Shown: positions 16,488 to 26,451, numbered from the stretch's first letter. The stretch: DNA of 64,000 bases from Pedobacter kyonggii (GCF_004310665.1 NZ_SIXF01000011.1:62001-126000); one strand, 5' to 3'. Made by a program: numbers and translations. Notes: generated by a model not told the origin, from the letters alone.

Positions 16488-18143
16488 ATGAAGCGCAGGG
16501 CACTTTTAAAACATTTGGCCACCACAATTCCCACATTGGCATTGGCCAGCCAGATCAGGGCAGCAGATCATATCTTTAATGGATCGGGAGAAATGATGAC
16601 TTCAGGAAGCTTTAAGCCAACCTGGGATTCTCTTTCTGCCTATAAAACACCAGATTGGTTTCGTAACGCGAAATTTGGAATATGGGCGCATTGGGGCCCA
16701 CAGTGCCAGCCCGAATTTGGTGACTGGTATGCACGCGAAATGTATATGGAAGGCAGTTCACAATACAAATATCATGTTGCTAAATACGGTCATCCTTCAA
16801 AATTTGGTTTTAAAGATGTAATTAACGAATGGAAAGCAGAAGCCTGGAATCCTGAAGAACTGGTATCGCTTTATAAAAAAGCAGGCGCACGTTATTTTAT
16901 GGCACTTGCCAATCATCATGATAATTTTGATTTATACAACAGTAAACATCAAAAAAAATGGAATGCCACCAAAATAGGACCTAAAAAAGATTTAATTGAG
17001 GGATGGAGAACTGCCTCCCGAAATAATAATATGCACTTCGGTGTAAGCGTACATGCTGCACATACCTGGAGTTGGATGGAAACCGCGCAACGTGCAGATA
17101 AGATTGGCCCCTTAGCTGGTGTACCTTACGATGGAAAACTAACAGCTGCAGATGGAAAAGGAAAATGGTGGGAAGGGATTGATCCTCAGGAACTTTATGC
17201 CCAGAACCATGCTTTAAGCGAGCATAGTGAAAATAATGGCACCATCCATAAACAGTGGAACTGGGGAAATGGTGTTAGCCTGCCTTCAAAAGCCTATTGT
17301 GATAAATTTTTTAACCGGACCATCGATCTGATTAATGCTTACAATCCGGATATGGTTTATTTTGACGATACCGCACTTCCACTATGGCCTATAGATGATG
17401 CCGGATTGAAAATAGCAGCCCACCTATACAACAAGAGCCTGAAGAAGAACGGAAAAGTAGAAGCGGTAATTTTTGGTAAAATTTTAGATCAGCTTCAACG
17501 TAAATGTATGGTTTGGGATATTGAGCGTGGGCAAAGTAATGCCATTGAGCCTTTACCTTGGCAAACCGATACCTGTATTGGTAGCTGGCATTATGATCAG
17601 CGTATCTACAATAACAAAAGCTATAAAAGTGCCAAGACAGTTATTCATACACTTGCAGATGTGGTGAGCAAAAATGGCAATCTTTTACTTAATATTCCGG
17701 TAAAGGGAAATGGCACAATAGATGAATTGGAAAGAAAAATTGTCGAGGAAATTGGTGAATGGATGGCTGTTAATAATGAGGCTATATACGATACGCGCCC
17801 ATGGTTAGTGTTTGGCGAAGGGCCTTCAATAGAATCGGCTGCTCCACTTTCGGCTCAAGGATTTAACGAGGGAAAAGGAAAACCCTTCACTGCTGCCGAT
17901 ATTCGTTTTACCACTAAAAATAATACTATTTATGCAATTGTTTTGGGCTGGCCTGAGGATGGTAACATCCTGATTAAAAGCATGAAGAATGGGGGCGAAT
18001 ACCTGAAACAAAAACTTAACAAGGTGGAGTTAGTAGGAACAGGAGAAAAATTATCTTTTAGCCAGACCGACAATGGGTTATTGATAAACCTTAAGGGCTC
18101 AAAACCAAAACTAGATTATGCCCTAACTTTGAAGATTGCATAG
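16488..18143 (+). CDS. GH29-family alpha-L-fucosidase
   Basis: A 551-residue exported glycoside hydrolase. The start at 16488 gives a signal beginning MKRRALLKHLA, whose Arg-Arg and following Leu-Leu-Lys fit a Tat-type signal; an upstream in-frame ATG at 16392 gives no sensible leader. GH29 landmarks are FGIWAHWGPQCQPEFGDWY near residue 60, the ALANHHDNFDLYNS substrate-binding stretch, and the nucleophile region NPDMVYFDDTALPLW. The LLLNIPVKGNG stretch and a C-terminal beta domain follow. GH29 enzymes remove terminal alpha-linked fucose. It lies upstream of the HTCS-controlled locus and probably belongs to it functionally. A second, divergent GH29 is at 39669. Confidence 0.88.
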   Translation: MKRRALLKHLATTIPTLALASQIRAADHIFNGSGEMMTSGSFKPTWDSLSAYKTPDWFRNAKFGIWAHWGPQCQPEFGDWYAREMYMEGSSQYKYHVAKYGHPSKFGFKDVINEWKAEAWNPEELVSLYKKAGARYFMALANHHDNFDLYNSKHQKKWNATKIGPKKDLIEGWRTASRNNNMHFGVSVHAAHTWSWMETAQRADKIGPLAGVPYDGKLTAADGKGKWWEGIDPQELYAQNHALSEHSENNGTIHKQWNWGNGVSLPSKAYCDKFFNRTIDLINAYNPDMVYFDDTALPLWPIDDAGLKIAAHLYNKSLKKNGKVEAVIFGKILDQLQRKCMVWDIERGQSNAIEPLPWQTDTCIGSWHYDQRIYNNKSYKSAKTVIHTLADVVSKNGNLLLNIPVKGNGTIDELERKIVEEIGEWMAVNNEAIYDTRPWLVFGEGPSIESAAPLSAQGFNEGKGKPFTAADIRFTTKNNTIYAIVLGWPEDGNILIKSMKNGGEYLKQKLNKVELVGTGEKLSFSQTDNGLLINLKGSKPKLDYALTLKIA

Positions 18144-18166
18144 TTTACAGTTTGATGGGCATTTAT

Positions 18167-18211
18167 AAACCGAAACAACCATTCCTTTTCTAAAGATGGT
18201 TGTTTCGGTTT
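18167..18211. terminator. 16-bp perfect hairpin, terminator
   Basis: The arm AAACCGAAACAACCAT at 18167-18182 is perfectly complementary to ATGGTTGTTTCGGTTT at 18196-18211, around a 13-base loop, 24 bases after the fucosidase stop. It also lies 24 bases downstream of the minus-strand gene remnant, so it can serve both directions. Confidence 0.8.
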
Positions 18212-18235
18212 AATAGATTAGTAAATCTTATTTCT

Positions 18236-18491
18236 TCAGCAATGTATCAATTCAGATACCACTTGTTTATCGTGGGTACCTGTAATAACCTGATCGTATT
18301 CAATGCCAAAACGTTCGCAGAAACGTGTCATCACCTTTTTTGCATATTCAGGCTCGGTTGAGCGCTCGTAATGCAAAGCAATAATTTCTACACCACGTTT
18401 CTTGTTTTCTTTATACCAGGGCGTAATAAAAGTAGCTTCATCAACACAATTTGGGCACCAGCTTCCGGTTATGGTTAAAATCAGCACCTTT
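18236..18491 (-). pseudogene. remnant of a TlpA/thioredoxin-family gene
   Basis: An open stretch of about 83 codons that matches only the middle of a TlpA-like protein: VLILTITGSWCPNC (with the WCPNC redox site), then WYKENKKRGVEIIALHYER and RFGIEYDQVITGTHDKQ. The expected N-terminal part is missing: homology stops at about 18491, where an in-frame stop lies next to a palindromic repeat (18499-18522). The C-terminal third, with the cis-Pro loop, is also missing after the SELIHC end. It therefore looks like a deletion relic rather than a working small protein. Confidence 0.7.
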
Positions 18492-18498
18492 CATAGTG

Positions 18499-18522
18499 GT
18501 GTCAGATGTTACCATCTGACAC
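18499..18522. repeat. TGTCAGATG/CATCTGACA palindrome, copy 1
   Basis: GTGTCAGATG and CATCTGACAC form a perfect 10-bp stem with loop TTAC. This copy has the loop in the orientation opposite to GTAA in copies at 18919 and 42227. It borders the truncated thioredoxin remnant. Confidence 0.7.
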
Positions 18523-18529
18523 TGATATC

Positions 18530-18572
18530 AAAAACGTCCAGAATTTATATCGGGACGTTTTTTGTTTTTTTT
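18530..18572. terminator. strong hairpin with T-run
   Basis: AAAAACGTCC at 18530-18539 pairs with GGACGTTTTT at 18553-18562 and is followed by TTTG and eight T on the plus strand; the minus strand also has a T-rich exit. It lies between two minus-strand genes and can end the transcript of the small YtxH-like gene. Confidence 0.75.
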
Positions 18573-18625
18573 AAAAATTAAAGAAATAGATAAACCTGTT
18601 CAGGTTCCTTTCTTTTAATTGGTAT

Positions 18626-18826
18626 TCATCTGGCTAAATCCTCCGCAGCATTGCTTGCCTTGGTTTTCAGGTCTTCAGTGTATCCTTTTGCTTTCTCTAC
18701 CCATTCTGGAGCTTTATCCAATAGTTCATCTACTATCGATTGTCCGGTAATTGGATCTTTCTTGGTGATATATTTTACGCCAGCATAAACTGCTGCGCCA
18801 ATAATTGCTGTTTTTAAAATTCCCAT
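18626..18826 (-). CDS. small YtxH-like membrane-associated protein
   Basis: A 66-residue protein starting MGILKTAIIGAAVYAGVKYI, a short hydrophobic N-terminal helix, followed by a polar amphipathic helix (SIVDELLDKAPEWVEKAKGY). The form, glycine/alanine helix then lysine/glutamate-rich coil, resembles YtxH-type stress proteins, but the match is by pattern only. The ATG at 18826 follows an A/G-rich stretch and fits better than an upstream in-frame ATG at 18931, which would read through a palindromic repeat. Confidence 0.65.
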   Translation of the reverse strand: MGILKTAIIGAAVYAGVKYITKKDPITGQSIVDELLDKAPEWVEKAKGYTEDLKTKASNAAEDLAR

Positions 18827-18918
18827 GTTCTTTTCTTTTTTATTAGTTAAACATTTTGAGTTCGTTAAAAGTTTTAGACGATTTCCTATACCTATTGTTA
18901 CAACTATTTCGACGCTGT

Positions 18919-18934
18919 TAGATGGTAACATCTA
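18919..18934. repeat. AGATG-GTAA-CATCT palindrome, copy 2
   Basis: TAGATG and CATCTA with loop GTAA, a shorter variant of the palindrome at 18499. The two copies flank the small YtxH-like gene. Confidence 0.6.
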
Positions 18935-19312
18935 GTATCACGATTAAAAAGGACACATGTAACCTCCGAAGTCCGAGCGCTAAATTTTTAGCTCAAATAT
19001 TAAGATTATTTCGTGCCTATGATGGTTTTGTTTGTTTGCAGTCGATAAACACCTGGTATTGCGATAAAATTTTTACAGATTATCACTATTAAATTTATAT
19101 ATTTCGAACAAAATTACCTTAAACTAAATCGATTATAAACTAAATGGAGTTGCATGAATAAGGAAAAGCTGTTCATTGAAATCAAAGATTTGAGCATCAT
19201 AAATTCTTAATCAAACACAAACAACTTGTATAGGGAATCTCAATGGGCTAAGCCATAAACTGATTATTAGGATAGATATTCTAACTTCACCCGATTAACA
19301 TTGAAAGCACAA
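18935..19312. other. non-coding upstream region of the alpha-galactosidase
   Basis: About 380 AT-rich bases with no convincing ORF. A near-consensus -7 box, TATATTTC at about 19098-19105, is visible without a clear -33 element. No direct repeats typical of a regulator site were recognised. Confidence 0.5.
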
Positions 19313-21523
19313 ATGAACAAATCAGATCAAATTACAGGTTACATGAAGCATGGGGCATTAGTCCTTGCAGTTTCACTTTTTACCATTGGCAATATTAAGG
19401 CCCAAAGCATAATACCCATCGAAACCGCACACAATGCATTGGTACTAGAAACCAATGCAAAAAAAGATGTAAACACCATATTTTTTGGAAGGAAACTAGC
19501 CAACAAACAAGAATACGCTCAAATTACCGCGCAATATAAACAGACTGAAGATTATACAGGTCAGCTAAATTCTGTGTATACGCCATCAGGATCAAGGAAT
19601 TTGGTAGAACCAGCTATTAGCATTACGCATGCCGATGGCAATAACTCCTTAGATCTGAAATATGTAGATCATACCGTTACGGCTGTTGACGATAATGTGA
19701 GTTTACTTAAAATCAGGTTGAAAGATCCGGTTTACAATTTCGAAGTCACTATGTTTTATAAGTCTTTTTATAAACAAGATGTAATAGAACAATGGACTGA
19801 AATTAAACATGCTGAAAAGGGAGCAGTGGTATTGCATAAATATGCATCAGCCAATCTGCACCTAAAATCACCGCATTTTTGGTTAAACCAGTACCATGGC
19901 GATTGGGCTAAGGAAATGCAGCCAGAACAAAGTGAAATTACCCACGGTATTAAAACTTTGGATAGCAAATTGGGTACGAGGGCAAATTTGTTTCAACCTT
20001 CTGTTTTTATGATTTCGTTAGATAAACCAGCTGAAGAAAACGAAGGCAATGTTTTATATGGTGCGATGGAATGGAGCGGTAACTTTAAGATAGATCTTGA
20101 GCTGGATTATCAGGATAACCTCCGCATTATTGCCGGAATGAACAATTATGCCTCGCCCTACAGCTTAAAGGCAGGTGAAGTTTTTATTACCCCTGCTTTT
20201 TTATACACTTTTTCTGATCAGGGAAAAGGCGATGCCAGTAGAAAATTGCAAGATTGGGCACGTAACTATAAAATATTAGATGGAAAAGGCAGTAGGTTAA
20301 CCCTCTTGAATAACTGGGAAGCCACTTATTTCGATTTTAATGAACAAAAATTGGCCGATTTGTTAAAAGATACCAAAAAACTGGGTGTCGATTTCTTTTT
20401 GCTTGATGATGGTTGGTTCGGGAACAAATATCCGCGTAATGATGACCATGCCGGGCTTGGCGATTGGCAGGAGAACAAGAAAAAATTGCCAAACGGAATA
20501 GCTTCTTTGGTAAAAGAGGCCGATAATGTAGGAACCAGATTCGGAATATGGATAGAGCCGGAAATGGTCAACCCGAAAAGTGAACTTTATGAAAAACATC
20601 CTGACTGGGTAGTAAAACAGCCGAACAGACCTGAATATTATTTTAGAAACCAATTGGAACTTGATCTGAGTAACCCAAAAGTACAGGATTTTGTTTTCGG
20701 TGTGGTGGATGATCTATTTACTAAAAACCCTAAATTGGCCTACATTAAATGGGATTGTAATGCGGTAATTTACAATGCATACTCTGCGCATTTAAAAAAT
20801 CAATCTCATTTTTACATCGATTATGTAAGGGGTTTGTATAGTGTATTGCAAAGAATCCGTGCAAAATATCCAACTGTACCCATGATGTTATGCTCTGGTG
20901 GAGGTGGTAGGGTAGATTATGCTGCCTTACAGTATTTTACAGAGTTTTGGCCTAGCGATAATACCGACCCCTTAGAACGCATATTTATACAATGGGAATA
21001 CTCTTATTTTTATCCGGCCATTAGCAGTTCTAACCATGTAACCGATTGGGGCAAACAGCCAATAAAATTCCGTACTGATGTAGCCATGATGGGGAAATTG
21101 GGTTTTGATATCGTAGTGAGTAAATTACCTGAAAAAGAGCTTCAGTTTTGTCAGGAGGCTATTAAAAACTATAACGATGTAAAACAGACGATCTGGCAAG
21201 GAGAACAATACCGTTTGGCTAATCCACGTACGTGTAGCATAGCATCCATGCTGTATGTGAATGCGCAAAAAACAAATGGGGTAATTTTTAATTACCTGGT
21301 CAATAACCGTTATGGTGAAAATAGCAAGTATCCGATTAAATTGAACGGTTTAGATGCAACAAAGAAGTACCACATTAAAGAAATCAACCTTTATCCAGGT
21401 ACAAAATCATCTATAGATGATACTAAAACCTATACCGGCGATTTCTTGATGAAAGTTGGTTTTAATCCCAATGTGGATGCCACCAGAACCAGCGTGGTGT
21501 TAAAATTAGAAGAGGCAAAGTAA
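19313..21523 (+). CDS. GH36-family alpha-galactosidase
   Basis: A 736-residue exported enzyme that removes alpha-linked galactose (some family members act on alpha-GalNAc). A Sec signal lies around residues 11-31 (MKHGALVLAVSLFTIGNIKA); the ATG at 19343 is an alternative start. The N-terminal beta-supersandwich is followed by the catalytic barrel with FFLLDDGWFGNKYPRNDD, the RFGIWIEPEMVNPKSELYE stretch, nucleophile Asp481 in YIKWDCN, the LCSGGGGRVDYAALQYF motif, and acid/base Asp549 in WPSDNTDP. All key GH36 elements are intact. It is convergent with the HTCS gene and is a candidate member of the same glycan-degradation regulon. Confidence 0.93.
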   Translation: MNKSDQITGYMKHGALVLAVSLFTIGNIKAQSIIPIETAHNALVLETNAKKDVNTIFFGRKLANKQEYAQITAQYKQTEDYTGQLNSVYTPSGSRNLVEPAISITHADGNNSLDLKYVDHTVTAVDDNVSLLKIRLKDPVYNFEVTMFYKSFYKQDVIEQWTEIKHAEKGAVVLHKYASANLHLKSPHFWLNQYHGDWAKEMQPEQSEITHGIKTLDSKLGTRANLFQPSVFMISLDKPAEENEGNVLYGAMEWSGNFKIDLELDYQDNLRIIAGMNNYASPYSLKAGEVFITPAFLYTFSDQGKGDASRKLQDWARNYKILDGKGSRLTLLNNWEATYFDFNEQKLADLLKDTKKLGVDFFLLDDGWFGNKYPRNDDHAGLGDWQENKKKLPNGIASLVKEADNVGTRFGIWIEPEMVNPKSELYEKHPDWVVKQPNRPEYYFRNQLELDLSNPKVQDFVFGVVDDLFTKNPKLAYIKWDCNAVIYNAYSAHLKNQSHFYIDYVRGLYSVLQRIRAKYPTVPMMLCSGGGGRVDYAALQYFTEFWPSDNTDPLERIFIQWEYSYFYPAISSSNHVTDWGKQPIKFRTDVAMMGKLGFDIVVSKLPEKELQFCQEAIKNYNDVKQTIWQGEQYRLANPRTCSIASMLYVNAQKTNGVIFNYLVNNRYGENSKYPIKLNGLDATKKYHIKEINLYPGTKSSIDDTKTYTGDFLMKVGFNPNVDATRTSVVLKLEEAK

Positions 21524-21534
21524 TATGGTCTGTC

Positions 21535-21623
21535 CATTGCAAGGAAGAACGACGAAGCAATCTTACAACGATTGTATTAATCTTTTAGATTGCTTCGTCG
21601 GCTGAAAAAGCCTTCTCGCAATG
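21535..21623. repeat. large palindrome of the GAAGCAATCT family, copy 1
   Basis: CGACGAAGCAATCT at 21550-21563 pairs with AGATTGCTTCGTCG at 21587-21600, and the outer CATTGC and GCAATG also pair, giving a hairpin of about 90 bases. It lies between the convergent alpha-galactosidase and HTCS genes and may separate their transcripts. Related half or full copies occur at 35991 and 42095. Confidence 0.8.
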
Positions 21624-21742
21624 ACGATTCTTCACTGCCTATCGCTGGAATAAAAATACGCTGTCATTTATATTGATCTTATACAAATAAATTATCCCTC
21701 AGGGTGACAGACCTAGGAGACTAAGGACTTTGGACTGAAGAC

Positions 21743-24700
21743 TCAGGGCTCAATCTCGCCATTCATAAATGCCCGCGGACTTTTTCCAAACTGCTTTTTA
21801 AATTCTCTGCTGAAATATTTAGGGTCGTTAAAACCAACCTGATAAGCCACTTCATAAATAGTAAACCTATTTTGTTTAAATAGCTCCATCGCTTTCTTTA
21901 AACGGATCGATTTAACGAAATCATTTACGGAGAGGTTGGTTAGGTTTCTGATTTTTTTATACAGAACAGGCCTGCTCATACCGACCATCGAAGCCAGTTC
22001 AGATACACCAAAATCTTCATCAGTAATATGTTCATCAATGTATTTTAACAGTTTTAACATAAAAGCTTCGTCAATGGCATTGATGGTGAGCTCTTTCGGT
22101 TGTAAATGGATGTGTTTCAGGAATTTTTGACGCATTACCTGTCTCGACATCAGTAAATTACGAACGTTTAACAGTAGCAATTCAGGACTGAAAGGTTTAG
22201 TAATATAGGCATCAGCACCAGTTTCTAAACCACTAACCTGATAGATATGAGAAGAGCGGGCGGTAAGGATAATAACAGGAATGTGGCTGGTGCGTTCATC
22301 CTCCTTAAGTCTGCGGCAAAGTTCAATGCCATCCATTATGGGCATCATTATATCGCAGATGATCAGATCGGGTAGTGTTTCTACAGCCGTTTCCCAACCA
22401 ATTAATCCATTTTCACTTTCCGCTACCTGGTAATGTTTGCCAACAAGTGATGCAATTAGTAGTCTGATTTCACTATTGTCTTCAACCACCAATATGGTTT
22501 CGGTGGAAATATCAGTTTCTTTTCCAGATTTTGAAATTGTTAGCTCTTTTTCGGGCTGTTGCGTGTAGATATCGGGATAACTTGGATAATCTTTTACGCC
22601 ATCAAAAAGAGCCGTTTTAAAATGGGATTTTCCTTTCTTCAGCCTTACTGTAAAGTTGGTGAAACCACGTTTACCATTTTCAGCAGGTGTGCTTTCTACG
22701 GCAATATGCCCTTTATGTTCCTCTACAATTGCTTTAGAAAGTGCTAAACCTATTCCCGAACCAATTTGATTGGAGTGTTGCTCATCTACCTGGAAATAAT
22801 CGCTAAAAAGATTTTTTAAGCTTTCTGCAGGTATACCCAATCCGTTATCTGATATGTTAATTACTACTTCATTCTTCATTTCCAATAGAGAAACAGAGAT
22901 TTTGCCACCTTTATCGCAGAATTTAAAGGCATTAGATAATAGGTTGAACAATACTTTTTCGAGCTGCCGTTTATCAAAAAACAGGCTGATGTTTTCCTGC
23001 TCGTGTACAAACTCGTATTGTACACCATTTGTTTGGGCAAGATGAGCGAAGGAGATGAAAATTTCGTTAATAAAATCGACAATATTATCTTCTGTAACAT
23101 GCAGGGTGAGATGCCCGGTTTCAGCTTTTCTAAAATCCATTAACTCGGTAATAAGCCGCATTAACCTGTTGGCATTATTTTTTATGGGAATAATCTGGCG
23201 GTTTAACTCTGTATCGGTTTGGTATTGTTTAGAAAGATTTTCTAATGGGCCTAGAATTAGGGTAAGCGGCGTTCTGATTTCGTGGGCTACATAAGTGAAG
23301 AAATTCAGTTTCATTTTCTGAATGTCTTCTGTACGTTTAAGTAAAGCACGAATAAAAAGATAACGTACTATTAAAAACAGTAAGCCTGAAAAGAAAGCAA
23401 AATAAATAAGATAGGCCCACCAGGTAGCCCAGAAGGGTGGAAGCACAGTGATTTTAAGGGTTGCAGGTTTGGCCCCAGGATTTCCATCATTATTATTTCC
23501 GGTTACCATAAAGGTATAATTGCCAGCAGGAAGATCGGTATAAGTAACACTTGGTACATCGGTTTTTACCCAATCTTTGCTATGGCCCTTAAGGATGTAA
23601 CGGTAACTGTTTTTTTCTGGTTTAATGTAGTTTAATAAGGCGAAACCGAGACTGAAATTGTTGTCGTCGTGTTTAAAGGTAATCTGTTTGGTACTTTTGA
23701 TATCTTCTTTTAACAATCCATCTGGCGCATTTACCGCCACAGCTTGATCGAATAGTTTGAGTTCGGTAAAGGTGATTGGCGCAACATCCCTATTAATATC
23801 AATCTGGCTGGGATAAAAGGCTGTTAAACCATCATAACCGCCAAAAAACAACTGGCCACGACTATCTTTTAAAAACGATCTGATATTAAAATCGTTGCCT
23901 GCAAGCCCGTCGCTTTTGGTGTAATTAATGAATTTTCCCGTTTTGGTTACCAATTTGGATAGCCCTTTATCTGTACTGATCCACAGATTGTTTTCCTCAT
24001 CTTCGATTATTCCCAATACATTACTATTTGGCAGGCCATCCTTTTCACTGTAGTTCCTGAATTTTCTGCTTTTGTTATCGAAAATGCTCAAACCTCCAAA
24101 AGAAGTTCCAACACAAATATTTCCATTTTGTATTTGAATAATGCAATTAATATGATCGGATTTTAAACTACCTGCCTTGCTTTTGCTCTCATAATAACCT
24201 GTAATTCTTTTATTGGCTGGATGGTAAGCATATAATCCGTCCATCGTTCCAATCCATAAATTTTTGGCCTTATCTTCAAATATAACCTGGATATATGTGT
24301 TCCTTAGGTTCAGCTCTAACGGACTTTTAACCGTTGTAGAAGCATATTGGCCATTGGTTTTTTTTAAGGTAGATAATCCATCTCTGGAACCTACCCAAAC
24401 AGTACCATCGCTATCTACAGCTATGGCAATCACTTCTGAACTCCCTGGGCTATTTTTTACATCTTTAACATTGATTATTTTTTTAAAATTATGGCTTGAG
24501 GGATTAAATACGTATAAACCACCACGGTGTGTACCCACCAATAGCTGCCCAGCTTTATCGAGGCACAGGGTTTTAATTAAGTTGGAGTTGAGTCCATTGA
24601 TGTTGGGTTCTGATTTATAGTAGGTAAAGGTATTGTTGCTTCTGTTTACGTAATTTAAACCACCACCTTCAGTACCAATCCATAGGTTATGGTATTCATC

Positions 24701-25825
24701 TTCGGTCATGGCGCTAACAATATTACTGCTCAAACCTTGCTGTTTTTTCGAATTTCTAAAAACATTAAAAGGTGTAGCAGATGGATAAACAACATTTACC
24801 CCTTTGTAAAATGTACCGACGTAAACTGAGCCTTTAATATCTTGAAAGATACTATGAATAGAATTCTGACTCAATCCGTCTGTTTGCTCAGGATTGTAAC
24901 GGTAATTACTAAATTTTCGGGTGTTTGGATCGAGGATACTTAATCCTTCCTGTGTACCGATCCAAATATTGCCCGCTTTGTCGCACGTTAGTTTTCTAAT
25001 GTCGTTATTAACAATCGAATTTGGATCTGTAGCACTGGTTTGGTATCGTTTAAATGTTTTGTGTTCGTAATCGAATAGGTTTAAGCCGTTGTAAGTACCT
25101 AACCAAAGCCGCTTTTGTTTATCGATTACAATACTTTTTACTGCATTCGAACTGATGCTGTTCTTGTTATTGGGGTTATGCCTGAAAATTTCAAAGTGAT
25201 ATTTGCCCTTAACCAGGTAAATACGTACTAAACCATTGTAAGTACCTACCCAAAGGTTTTGTTTATCGTCTTTAAAAATCGAGAAAACACAGTTAAGGCC
25301 AGATTTATAATTGGGCTTATCGAAAAGAAATTTCTTAAAAATCTGCTTCTTGGTATCTATAACCAGATTGAGACCATTATATGTGCCTATCCAGATGTTT
25401 TTTTGAGGGTCTTCATACAAACACTCCACCGAATCACAGCTAAAGGAATTTGCAGAACTGCGTTTATTAATGCGATAAAAATGATCCGTTTTTTCATTGT
25501 AAATATTCAACCCGTTTTCTGTACCTACCCATAATCTTCCTTTCGAATCTGTCAATAGGGCATTAATCACATTATTAGATATGCTGTTGATGTTATCGGA
25601 GCTATTACTGTAAATTTTAAAACGATAGCCATCATAGCGGTTCAATCCATGTTTGGTACCCATCCAAATAAACTGGTTCCTGTCTTGTTCAATAGCCATC
25701 ACCGAATTTTGTGACAAGCCATTTTCCATCCTGAGGTGGTTAAAAACAATATGCTTCTGTGCACACAAGGAGGTGCAAATAAAAAGCAGTGGGAAGAACC
25801 ATAAAGCGTTTAAACGCAGTTTCAT
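21743..25825 (-). CDS. hybrid two-component system regulator (HTCS)
   Basis: A 1360-residue one-protein signalling system. After a signal peptide (ending TSLCAQ) comes a long periplasmic sensor made of two-component-regulator propeller repeats (about 30-690; many NLWIGT/GLN type strands). A Y_Y_Y domain follows at about 735-795 and a transmembrane helix at about 803-825. The HisKA domain has phospho-acceptor His848 (VAHEIRTPL), followed by HATPase_c (about 950-1065; NLLSNAFKF, DNGLGIP). The receiver has Asp1158 (CDIMMPIMDG), and an AraC-type DNA-binding domain occupies about 1255-1355. HTCS proteins sense glycan oligosaccharides and switch on the adjacent locus. It is transcribed divergently from the first susC at 26452. 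Confidence 0.96.
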   Translation of the reverse strand: MKLRLNALWFFPLLFICTSLCAQKHIVFNHLRMENGLSQNSVMAIEQDRNQFIWMGTKHGLNRYDGYRFKIYSNSSDNINSISNNVINALLTDSKGRLWVGTENGLNIYNEKTDHFYRINKRSSANSFSCDSVECLYEDPQKNIWIGTYNGLNLVIDTKKQIFKKFLFDKPNYKSGLNCVFSIFKDDKQNLWVGTYNGLVRIYLVKGKYHFEIFRHNPNNKNSISSNAVKSIVIDKQKRLWLGTYNGLNLFDYEHKTFKRYQTSATDPNSIVNNDIRKLTCDKAGNIWIGTQEGLSILDPNTRKFSNYRYNPEQTDGLSQNSIHSIFQDIKGSVYVGTFYKGVNVVYPSATPFNVFRNSKKQQGLSSNIVSAMTEDEYHNLWIGTEGGGLNYVNRSNNTFTYYKSEPNINGLNSNLIKTLCLDKAGQLLVGTHRGGLYVFNPSSHNFKKIINVKDVKNSPGSSEVIAIAVDSDGTVWVGSRDGLSTLKKTNGQYASTTVKSPLELNLRNTYIQVIFEDKAKNLWIGTMDGLYAYHPANKRITGYYESKSKAGSLKSDHINCIIQIQNGNICVGTSFGGLSIFDNKSRKFRNYSEKDGLPNSNVLGIIEDEENNLWISTDKGLSKLVTKTGKFINYTKSDGLAGNDFNIRSFLKDSRGQLFFGGYDGLTAFYPSQIDINRDVAPITFTELKLFDQAVAVNAPDGLLKEDIKSTKQITFKHDDNNFSLGFALLNYIKPEKNSYRYILKGHSKDWVKTDVPSVTYTDLPAGNYTFMVTGNNNDGNPGAKPATLKITVLPPFWATWWAYLIYFAFFSGLLFLIVRYLFIRALLKRTEDIQKMKLNFFTYVAHEIRTPLTLILGPLENLSKQYQTDTELNRQIIPIKNNANRLMRLITELMDFRKAETGHLTLHVTEDNIVDFINEIFISFAHLAQTNGVQYEFVHEQENISLFFDKRQLEKVLFNLLSNAFKFCDKGGKISVSLLEMKNEVVINISDNGLGIPAESLKNLFSDYFQVDEQHSNQIGSGIGLALSKAIVEEHKGHIAVESTPAENGKRGFTNFTVRLKKGKSHFKTALFDGVKDYPSYPDIYTQQPEKELTISKSGKETDISTETILVVEDNSEIRLLIASLVGKHYQVAESENGLIGWETAVETLPDLIICDIMMPIMDGIELCRRLKEDERTSHIPVIILTARSSHIYQVSGLETGADAYITKPFSPELLLLNVRNLLMSRQVMRQKFLKHIHLQPKELTINAIDEAFMLKLLKYIDEHITDEDFGVSELASMVGMSRPVLYKKIRNLTNLSVNDFVKSIRLKKAMELFKQNRFTIYEVAYQVGFNDPKYFSREFKKQFGKSPRAFMNGEIEP

Positions 25826-26451
25826 AAAATTAAGCTAGTTTTTTGGCCATCCTATAGCTAAGAGAAAAATAGCCCTTGATGTATTTCCTTTAAATATAGC
25901 GCGAACTTATCAAAATATTGAAGGATTACAGTTTTTCTACCCTTTCATTTACAATTTTCGACCTTTTTGAAAGAATAATACATCAGTTTTGATTTAACAA
26001 AATTGAGCCAACTATTCCACAATAACCAGTGGTACAAACTATTGATTAAATAAACTGACCAAACCAGAGGATATGAAGAAAAGCTAACCGCACAAACTAA
26101 ACTATAGTCTGTTCCACGACTTTGAATTGACTAATCCAAATCAACTAATCAAAAAGATAACCAAAACAATGAAATTTAACCCAAACCAACGGGGTACTAT
26201 GCCGGTTTGCATATGTCCGCTGTTTCCGTTTATCATTTACAGAAATCGAATCAAAACTTCTGATGCCTATGCTAAGGCATAAATCCAATCTATCACACTA
26301 ATAAATTAAATGTGAGTTGCTGCTTACAAATAATGAGGCATGCAGAAATAATTCTGGCCATTAGGATGCCAGATGAATAAAACCTACGCTCAGCATTGAA
26401 AATAGGCACTTTCTGCATAACTAAAATTATAAACAAAATAAATTATTTTAA
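25826..26451. other. divergent promoter region between HTCS and susC
   Basis: About 630 bases, AT-rich, expected to hold the HTCS binding site and the promoters of both directions. I could not identify a clear -33/-7 pair or a convincing direct repeat by eye. It includes a short open frame at 26169-26282 (listed). Confidence 0.5.
26169..26282 (+). CDS. possible 37-codon leader ORF
   Basis: ATG to TAA in the susC upstream region, encoding a peptide with a hydrophobic Cys/Pro-rich core (PVCICPLFPFIIY) between basic ends. No family was recognised, and chance is quite possible. It could be a leader peptide ahead of the susC gene, whose ATG is 170 bases downstream. Confidence 0.25.
   Translation: MKFNPNQRGTMPVCICPLFPFIIYRNRIKTSDAYAKA

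Noticed and set aside
22559-25838. Several plus-strand open frames opposite the HTCS gene
   Set aside because: They lie wholly within a well-supported long minus-strand gene, have no recognisable domain and follow from its codon bias.
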